11,156 nt of DNA from the NCBI GenBank assembly GCA_028290685.1, contig JAQGJI010000015.1, positions 1 to 11,156 of the forward strand. Direction: 5' to 3'. The notes under the pieces were generated by a model. It saw only the letters and a program-made list of their open reading frames with translations, was not told where the DNA came from and did no database searches. Made by a program: the position numbers and the translations under genes. Positions 6,126 through 11,156 of this stretch are shown here, piece after piece. Numbering within the stretch: the stretch's first letter is position 1; each line of letters begins with the position of its first letter. This DNA comes from Devosia sp. GTDB taxonomy: Bacteria; Pseudomonadota; Alphaproteobacteria; Rhizobiales; Devosiaceae.

Positions 6126-7571
6126 CTAACTTCGCCGGCTGTGCTTGACGATCTCGATGCTGTGCATGCGTATCTTCTTGCGCAACGTGTTCCGGTTCAG
6201 GCCCAGTAAGTCGGCTGCCTTGATCTGGTTGCCGCCGCAGGCGTTGAGCGCCATGGCGATCAGGGGCGCTTCGACCTTGTCGATCACCCGCTGGTACAGC
6301 CCTGCGGGCGGCAGGTTCGGTTCGAACTCGCGCAGCACCTGCCCCACATGGGTTTCCACCGCCATGGAAACGTCCATGGGTCCGGCAACGATGCTCGTGC
6401 TTTGCCGGTCCACGATGTTGAGCTCGTTCTGCACGATCTCGGCTGAGATCGACTCGTCGGCATAAAGCGCGGAGAGCCTGCGGACCAGGTTTTCCAGCTC
6501 GCGCACATTGCCCGGCCAGGAATAGTTCTGCATCAGCCGGATTGCTTCGGGGGCAATCGACTTGACCGGCTCCCCTTCGCGCTGCGCCGTCTTGAGGAAG
6601 TGCAGGGCAAGATCGCCCACGTCATCGACACGTTCGCGCAGCGGAGGCAGACGGATCGGCACCACGTTGAGCCGGTAATACAGATCCTCCCGGAACAGTC
6701 CCTGCCGGATCATCTGGCTGAGGTCCCGGTGCGTCGCCGCAACGATGCGCACATTGGTTTTGATCGAGTTGCGCCCCCCCACCATCGTGTACTCACCCTC
6801 TTGCAGCACGCGCAGCAGCCGGGTTTGGGCATCCATCGGCATGTCGCCGATCTCATCGAGAAACAGCGTGCCGCCCTCGGCCTGCTCGAAGCGGCCGGAC
6901 GAGCGGGTATTGGCGCCGGTGAACGCTCCTTTTTCGTGGCCAAACAGTTCCGCTTCGATCAGGTCGCGCGGAATCGCTGCCATGTTGATCGCCACGAACG
7001 GGCCGTTGCGGCGCTTGCCGAAATCATGCAGTGCCCGCGCCACCAGTTCCTTGCCGGTGCCGCTTTCGCCTGTGATCATCACGGTGAGATCGGTCTGCAT
7101 CAGGCGCGCGAGGGCGCGGTAGATGTCCTGCATCGCAGTGGAGCGGCCCACCAGCGGCATGGTCTCGCCCGGCTCTTCCGCCTTGCGGTCGGCTGCCGTT
7201 GGTTTTTTGGCGTCCGCCAGCGCCCGAGCCACCACGGAGAGCACTTCAGTGATGTCGAACGGCTTGGGCAGGTATTCGTAGGCACCCACCTCCGAAGCCC
7301 TTATCGCGGTCATGAAGGTGTTCTGCGCGCTCATCACGATCATCGGCAGATCGGGGCGCAGCTTCTTGATCTTGGGCATGACCTCGAAGGCATTTCCATC
7401 CGGCATGGCGACATCGGTGATCAGGATATCGCCCTCGCCCCGGCTGACCCAGTTCCACATCGTTGAAATATTGCCCGTCGGCCGCACCTCGTAACCGGCG
7501 CGGGTGAGCGCCTGGTTGAGCACCATGCGGATAGCTCCATCATCATCGGCGAGCAGCACAACATGGCTCAT
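6126..7571 (-). CDS. ntrC: NtrC, nitrogen-responsive sigma-54 activator
   Basis: 481 residues; cytoplasmic response regulator that, when phosphorylated by NtrB, forms an oligomer and drives sigma-54 RNA polymerase at nitrogen-assimilation promoters. Receiver domain 1-120: D9-D11 acidic cluster, phosphoacceptor D53 (ITDVAMPDG), K103 (PKPF). The sigma-54 AAA+ domain (about 140-375) is intact: Walker A GESGTGKE (168-175), the sigma-54 contact loop GAFTGA (215-220), Walker B LFLDE with D239/E240, and the arginine-finger segment FREDLYYRLN. A linker precedes the Fis-type helix-turn-helix at about 435-475 (GGNQIKAADLLGLNRNTL). The ATG overlaps the ntrB TGA by 4 nt (ATGA), so the two are translated from one mRNA. 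All catalytic motifs are present, in contrast to the neighbouring NtrX. Family and symbol are secure. Confidence 0.97.
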   Translation of the reverse strand: MSHVVLLADDDGAIRMVLNQALTRAGYEVRPTGNISTMWNWVSRGEGDILITDVAMPDGNAFEVMPKIKKLRPDLPMIVMSAQNTFMTAIRASEVGAYEYLPKPFDITEVLSVVARALADAKKPTAADRKAEEPGETMPLVGRSTAMQDIYRALARLMQTDLTVMITGESGTGKELVARALHDFGKRRNGPFVAINMAAIPRDLIEAELFGHEKGAFTGANTRSSGRFEQAEGGTLFLDEIGDMPMDAQTRLLRVLQEGEYTMVGGRNSIKTNVRIVAATHRDLSQMIRQGLFREDLYYRLNVVPIRLPPLRERVDDVGDLALHFLKTAQREGEPVKSIAPEAIRLMQNYSWPGNVRELENLVRRLSALYADESISAEIVQNELNIVDRQSTSIVAGPMDVSMAVETHVGQVLREFEPNLPPAGLYQRVIDKVEAPLIAMALNACGGNQIKAADLLGLNRNTLRKKIRMHSIEIVKHSRRS

Positions 7572-8701
7572 GGCAGTAGGTCCTCTTCGAGGGGCATCTG
7601 GAAGGCGCCGCTGGCAACAGGCAGCAGAATACGGAACTTGGTCCGGCCCGGCCGGCTTTCACAGTCGATAACGCCGCCATGGTCGCCCACGATCTTGGCC
7701 ACCAGGGCCAGTCCCAGCCCCGATCCGTTGGTCTTGGTGGTCACGAACGGATCGAACAGGAACGGCAGGATATCGGGCGGCACGCCCGGACCATTGTCCT
7801 CGATGATGATTTCGAGCGGCAGGGAAATACGCTCGGAAACCCCCATGACGCTGATGCGGATGCCCGGCCGGAACGCGGTTGAAAACTTGATCTCGGGCTT
7901 TTGCGTTCGCTCGAGCGCTTCGGCGGCATTCTTCACCAGGTTCAGAAACACCTGGATCAACTGGTCGCGATTGCCGTAAACCGGCGGCAGGGAGGGATCA
8001 TATTCCTCCGAAAAAGTGATGCCACGCGCCACCCCGTTGCGGGCCAGAAGCTTCACCCGGTCGAGCACGACATGGATGTTGATGGGGTCGCGCTCCATCG
8101 GCCGCTCATCGCCGAACACTTCGACCCGGTCGATCAGATGCACGATGCGGTCCGTCTCCTCGCGGATCAGCCGGGCGAGCGGAATTTCGTCGCTGCTGAC
8201 GGTCTGTTCAAGCAGTTGCGCCGCACCGCGAATGCCCGAGAGCGGGTTCTTGATTTCGTGGGCCAGCATGGATGCAAGGCCCGTCACCGATCGCGCCGCG
8301 CCGCGCGATACCATCTGCCGGTCGATCTTGTCGGCCATGGTGCGCTCCTGGATCAGCAGCGCGATCCGCCCGTCGCTGTCCGACAAGGGACTGGCAAACA
8401 CGTCCGCGATGCGTTCGTCGCCAAACCGCGACGAGCCCACCCGGACGCGATACTCCGTCATCGGTGCGCGCCGCAGCGCCACCGTTTCCACCAGCCCGAT
8501 AACGGGCGAGCCGAACGCCACCAGATCATCCAGCCTCTGGCGCGTCAGCATGCTCAGCGACGCCCCAAAGAAGGCTTCGGCCGCGTAGTTGACGAACACG
8601 ATCTGGCGGTGTTCGGCGCAAACGATGATCGGCTGCGGCAGGGCCTGCAGGACCGCTGTGGACGCTACCGCGTCGTGCACGCTTGCCTGGATCAGGTTCA
8701 T
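7568..8701 (-). CDS. ntrB: NtrB (GlnL) nitrogen sensor histidine kinase/phosphatase
   Basis: 377 residues, no membrane segment, so a soluble cytoplasmic kinase. A PAS domain covers about 15-120. The phosphotransfer helix carries H148 (LAHEIKNPLSG). The ATPase domain has the N box NLVKNAAEA (254-262), G1 DNGPG (302-306) and G2 GSGLGL (326-331). In this family the kinase/phosphatase balance on NtrC is set by the PII protein GlnB according to glutamine and 2-oxoglutarate. No glnB lies in the window, so that link is family knowledge only. The ATG overlaps the dusB TGA by 4 nt (ATGA), and the 3' end overlaps ntrC in the same way. The first ATG of the open frame is used, consistent with coupled translation. 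Length is typical of alphaproteobacterial NtrB. Confidence 0.96.
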   Translation of the reverse strand: MNLIQASVHDAVASTAVLQALPQPIIVCAEHRQIVFVNYAAEAFFGASLSMLTRQRLDDLVAFGSPVIGLVETVALRRAPMTEYRVRVGSSRFGDERIADVFASPLSDSDGRIALLIQERTMADKIDRQMVSRGAARSVTGLASMLAHEIKNPLSGIRGAAQLLEQTVSSDEIPLARLIREETDRIVHLIDRVEVFGDERPMERDPINIHVVLDRVKLLARNGVARGITFSEEYDPSLPPVYGNRDQLIQVFLNLVKNAAEALERTQKPEIKFSTAFRPGIRISVMGVSERISLPLEIIIEDNGPGVPPDILPFLFDPFVTTKTNGSGLGLALVAKIVGDHGGVIDCESRPGRTKFRILLPVASGAFQMPLEEDLLP

Positions 8702-9699
8702 GCCGCAGCCTTCCAGTCGCCGGAGAAAACGGTGCCGATCATGGCGATCACCTCGGCAGGATTTTCATTGTTGAGCAGAGCCGACCGGGTCGGCTTGTCG
8801 AGGGCAAGGCCCGCTGCCTGCGCATACCAGTCGAGGTGCTTGCGGGCGGCCCGCATGCCCACGACCGCACCGTAATCGATCAGCATGTCTTCGTACTGCT
8901 CGGTAATCAGCGCCACGAGCTGATCCCCGGCCGGAGCGTCTGGGCCAGCTTCACCATTCAACCCTGCCCCGATCTGCCCCACGGCCCAGGGCTGGCCTTG
9001 AGCCCCCCGTCCGAGCATGACCGCAGCCGCCCCCGATAGCGCCAGGGCCTCCTGCGCCGCTGCCAGATCGACAATGTCGCCATTGACCACCACTGGCACG
9101 TCGACGGCCTCCACCACCGCGCGGACAAGTTCCCAGCGCGCTTGCCCCTTGTAGAACTGCTGCCGCGTACGGCCATGCACCGTGATCATCTTGACCCCTG
9201 CATCCACCGCCCGCCGGGCCATTTCGGGTGCGTTGAGGCTGTCGTCGTCCCAGCCCAGCCGCATCTTGACGGTAACGGGCAAGGGCGTCGCCGACACCAC
9301 GGCCTCGATCAGCGTCATGGCATGATCGGGCACCCGCATCAGCGCCGATCCGGCAAAGCCGTTGGTCACGCGCTTGGAGGGGCAGCCGAAATTGATGTCG
9401 ATAATATCCGCGCCCGCGTCATGGACGATTTTGGCCCCTTTTGCCATCCATTCGGCCTCGCAGCCCGCCAGCTGCACCATATGCGGCAGCGAACCGGGCT
9501 TGCCCAGCCGGCGCACCATCTCCTGGTTCCCCGCATTGAGCGCGGAACTGGCGATCATCTCCGACACCACCATGCCAGCGCCGAAGCGCTCGGCGATCTT
9601 GCGGAAAGGCCGATCCGTTATGCCTGCCATCGGCGCCAAAAAGGCGTTGTTGCCCAACGCGTGACCGCCGATGCTCATCCTACGGGCACTATCTGCCAC
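8698..9699 (-). CDS. dusB: tRNA-dihydrouridine synthase DusB (NifR3 family)
   Basis: 333 residues from a GTG start. An FMN-dependent TIM-barrel enzyme that reduces specific uridines of the tRNA D-loop with NADPH. Visible are the start of the barrel LAPMAGITDRPFR (21-33), the active-site cysteine C106 in DINFGCPSKRV, KMRLGWDDD (145-153), TVHGRTR (173-179), the FMN-binding VNGDI (205-209) and GRGAQGQPW (230-238). The older name nifR3 reflects its position ahead of ntrB in alphaproteobacteria, reproduced here with a 4-nt overlap. Start choice: the GTG has a GGGG 6 nt upstream and an in-frame stop not far above it. The ATG at 9676-9678 (residue 8) fits the usual family N terminus equally well but has AGG directly against it, too close for a ribosome-binding site. 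Function is secure; the start could be 21 bases shorter. Confidence 0.96.
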   Translation of the reverse strand: MADSARRMSIGGHALGNNAFLAPMAGITDRPFRKIAERFGAGMVVSEMIASSALNAGNQEMVRRLGKPGSLPHMVQLAGCEAEWMAKGAKIVHDAGADIIDINFGCPSKRVTNGFAGSALMRVPDHAMTLIEAVVSATPLPVTVKMRLGWDDDSLNAPEMARRAVDAGVKMITVHGRTRQQFYKGQARWELVRAVVEAVDVPVVVNGDIVDLAAAQEALALSGAAAVMLGRGAQGQPWAVGQIGAGLNGEAGPDAPAGDQLVALITEQYEDMLIDYGAVVGMRAARKHLDWYAQAAGLALDKPTRSALLNNENPAEVIAMIGTVFSGDWKAAA

Positions 9700-9745
9700 C
9701 GACTGCCCCAGAAATGACCATCATCAAGAGAATGCCTGCACACTA

Positions 9746-9774
9746 ATCAAAACGGCTGGGCGCGCAACTGGCAA
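9746..9774 (-). promoter_or_regulatory. Candidate sigma-70-type promoter of dusB-ntrB-ntrC
   Basis: On the minus strand, TTGCCA (9769-9774) and TTTGAT (9746-9751) are separated by 17 bp. The -35 matches the TTGACA consensus at 5 of 6 positions and the -10 matches TATAAT at 4 of 6. Transcription would begin near 9739, leaving about 40 nt before the dusB GTG. It is the best pair I found in the dusB-ispDF divergent region, but it was chosen by eye and short motifs occur by chance. Confidence 0.35.
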
Positions 9775-9807
9775 AACCCAATAAATTCCCGTTCACCAGC
9801 CCTGCAC

Positions 9808-9836
9808 TTGCCGCATGCCGGAGCGGCGGCTAGACC
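9808..9836 (+). promoter_or_regulatory. Candidate promoter of ispDF
   Basis: TTGCCG (9808-9813) and TAGACC (9831-9836) lie 17 bp apart. With the preceding bases they read CTTGCC and CTAGAC, a fair fit to the alphaproteobacterial CTTGAC/CTATAT pattern. Transcription would begin near 9843, which puts the ATG at 9815 upstream of the transcript and favours the ATG at 9878 as the ispDF start. Weak evidence, by eye only. Confidence 0.3.
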
Positions 9837-9877
9837 ATGGACATATGACGGGTTCAAGTCGTGAGTGTTCTGCCTCC

Positions 9878-11068
9878 ATGCGTCAAAAGTCCATCGCCGT
9901 CATCATAGTTGCCGCGGGCAAGGGCGAACGCGCCAGCGCGGGCGGTGTGCTGGAGCCCAAGCAATATCGCCTTCTGGCTGGCGCTTCGGTCTTGAGCCAC
10001 ACCGTCCGCGCATTCCTGCAGTCTGCGCAGGTCGGCACGGTCCTGGTGGTTATTCACCCCGATCACCGGCAGCGCTATGACGCCCTGGGCCTTGCCGACA
10101 CCCGCCTGTTGGCGCCCGTGTTCGGAGGTCCAACCCGCCAGGCTTCAGTGCTCGAGGGTCTCAAGGCCCTGGCACCCTCAAGACCCGACCTCGTCTTGAT
10201 CCAGGACGCAGCGCGCCCCTTTGCTGCCCCCCAGATCATTGCAAACGTCCTTGCAGCGCTCGAGCAGTTCGACGGCGCACTGCCCGCCCTGCCCGTAACC
10301 GACACCATCAAGCGCACCCTGGATGGCCAGCAGATCGCCGCAACCGAGGACCGCACGCAACTCGCCGCCGCCCAGACGCCGCAGGGCTTCCGCTTTGGAC
10401 AGATCTTTTCTGCCCACATGCGCGCCTCCACCATCCGGCGCCAGTTCACCGATGATGCTGAAATCGCCGAATGGGCCGGACTGCGCGTCGCCTTGGTGCC
10501 GGGCGATCGCGACAACATCAAGATAACCCACGCCGACGATTTTGCCCGCGCCGAGCGTATCATGCATGGAGATCGCCGCATGGAAACCCGAGTTGGTACC
10601 GGTTTTGACGTCCACCCGTTCGAGCCCGGCAACGCCGTCTGGCTCGGGGGTGTCGAAATTCCGCACAGTGCCAGGCTCAAGGGGCATTCCGACGCCGACG
10701 TTGCGCTGCACGCCCTTACCGACGCGATCCTGGGTGCCATAGGGGAAGGTGATATCGGCGTTCACTTTCCGCCCTCCGACATGCGCTGGAAAGGCGCGGC
10801 ATCGAGCGTGTTCCTCAAGCATGCCGGTGCTCTGGTTGCCCAAGCCGGCGGACGGATCGTCAATCTAGACGTGACAATTGTCTGCGAAGCGCCGAGGATC
10901 GCTCAACACGTGCCGGCAATGCGGGAGGCAATTGCCGGGACATTGGGAATTGCGGCCACGCGGATCGCAATCAAGGCAACCACAAGCGAACAACTCGGAT
11001 TTACCGGGCGGGAGGAAGGCATCGTGGCTATGGCAAGCGCAAGCATAGAACTGCCGAGGGGGGATTGA
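9878..11068 (+). CDS. ispDF: IspDF bifunctional enzyme (MEP cytidylyltransferase and MEcPP synthase)
   Basis: 396 residues from the ATG at 9878. It catalyses two non-consecutive steps of the MEP isoprenoid pathway in the cytoplasm: CDP-ME formation (IspD) and cyclisation to MEcPP (IspF). The IspD half (1-230) has the nucleotide-binding AAGKGER with PKQY, then QDAARPF, PVTDTIK and AAQTPQGFRF. The IspF half starts near residue 235 (METRVGTGFDVHPF). It carries the zinc ligands Asp and His of FDVH and the His of ALHALTD, then GHSDAD, GDIGVHFP and KATTSEQLGF. The fusion is typical of alpha- and epsilonproteobacteria. The frame also holds ATGs at 9815 and 9845 (417 and 407 residues). I chose 9878 because conservation starts just after it and the extra N terminus is not family-like; none of the three starts has a strong ribosome-binding site. 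It diverges from dusB. Confidence 0.95.
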   Translation: MRQKSIAVIIVAAGKGERASAGGVLEPKQYRLLAGASVLSHTVRAFLQSAQVGTVLVVIHPDHRQRYDALGLADTRLLAPVFGGPTRQASVLEGLKALAPSRPDLVLIQDAARPFAAPQIIANVLAALEQFDGALPALPVTDTIKRTLDGQQIAATEDRTQLAAAQTPQGFRFGQIFSAHMRASTIRRQFTDDAEIAEWAGLRVALVPGDRDNIKITHADDFARAERIMHGDRRMETRVGTGFDVHPFEPGNAVWLGGVEIPHSARLKGHSDADVALHALTDAILGAIGEGDIGVHFPPSDMRWKGAASSVFLKHAGALVAQAGGRIVNLDVTIVCEAPRIAQHVPAMREAIAGTLGIAATRIAIKATTSEQLGFTGREEGIVAMASASIELPRGD

Positions 11069-11156
11069 TGGCCAAGCCAGCACCAGAGCCCAGCACGGCA
11101 CAGCAGATCATCGATATCTTGACCGCAGCCGACAAAACCATCGTCACCGCCGAAAG
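11068..11156 (+). CDS. CinA-family protein (PncC-type nicotinamide-nucleotide amidase), N-terminal fragment
   Basis: ATG at 11068-11070 shares one base with the ispDF stop (TGATG) and follows a strong ribosome-binding site, GAGGGGGGA (about 11056-11064). The frame stays open to the edge, giving 29 residues. After a short leader the sequence reads QIIDILTAADKTIVTAES, matching the start of the CinA C-terminal domain, where a helix precedes the (V/A)TAESCTGG motif. Such proteins deamidate nicotinamide mononucleotide in NAD recycling. The tiny N terminus indicates the short stand-alone PncC type rather than full CinA with its N-terminal domain. I also know cinA-like genes after ispDF in other alphaproteobacteria. 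Only a fragment is visible, so the call is moderate. Confidence 0.72.
   Translation, partial: MAKPAPEPSTAQQIIDILTAADKTIVTAE

Noticed and set aside
6600..7466. 288-codon open frame on the + strand opposite ntrC, and a similar 324-codon one at 7901-8875 opposite ntrB
   Set aside because: Both are antisense of intact, motif-complete genes and have His/Arg/Gln-rich translations typical of shadows.
1..11156. Mobile elements, CRISPR arrays, tRNA or rRNA genes, phage or toxin-antitoxin genes
   Set aside because: No transposase, integrase, regularly spaced repeats, tRNA-like cloverleaf or rRNA sequence seen; coding is continuous, compact and of uniform GC-rich character with conserved gene order.

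Overview
This is a housekeeping and regulatory region from a GC-rich alphaproteobacterium. The gene set and order (mazG | hflX, hfq, ntrX, ntrY, ntrC, ntrB, dusB | ispDF, cinA-like) are those I know from Hyphomicrobiales/Rhizobiales chromosomes. The fused ispDF gene, the NtrYX pair next to NtrBC, and an Hfq with the alphaproteobacterial signature all agree. A Devosia-like member of that order is my best guess, but the genus cannot be fixed by eye. I see no sign of a mobile element, phage, CRISPR array, tRNA or rRNA.

Layout: the 3' end of mazG lies on the + strand (1-303). It converges on a long minus-strand block running from 9699 down to 380. In the direction of transcription that block is dusB-ntrB-ntrC (joined by two 4-nt ATGA overlaps), a 206-bp gap, ntrY-ntrX (1-nt TAATG overlap), a 185-bp gap, and hfq-hflX (7 nt apart). 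On the + strand, diverging from dusB, is ispDF, whose stop codon overlaps the start of a cinA/pncC-type gene that runs off the right edge. No stretch without a gene exceeds about 210 bp.

How the genes work together: NtrB/NtrC is the classical nitrogen-status histidine kinase and sigma-54 activator pair. NtrY/NtrX is the membrane-bound paralogous pair, linked in alphaproteobacteria to nitrogen metabolism, envelope, redox and motility control. Hfq and HflX add post-transcriptional and ribosome-rescue functions. DusB modifies tRNA, MazG hydrolyses nucleoside triphosphates, and IspDF makes isoprenoid precursors by the MEP pathway.

Points for a second look: the NtrX ATPase core is degenerate (no GAFTGA loop, Walker B Asp replaced by Ser) beside a fully canonical NtrC. 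The ntrC-ntrY gap holds a perfect dyad over a possible -10 element, plus a GC-rich hairpin. The hfq leader carries a 9-bp tandem repeat within a run of GACAA motifs. I found no convincing previously undescribed system; the findings are refinements of a known locus.
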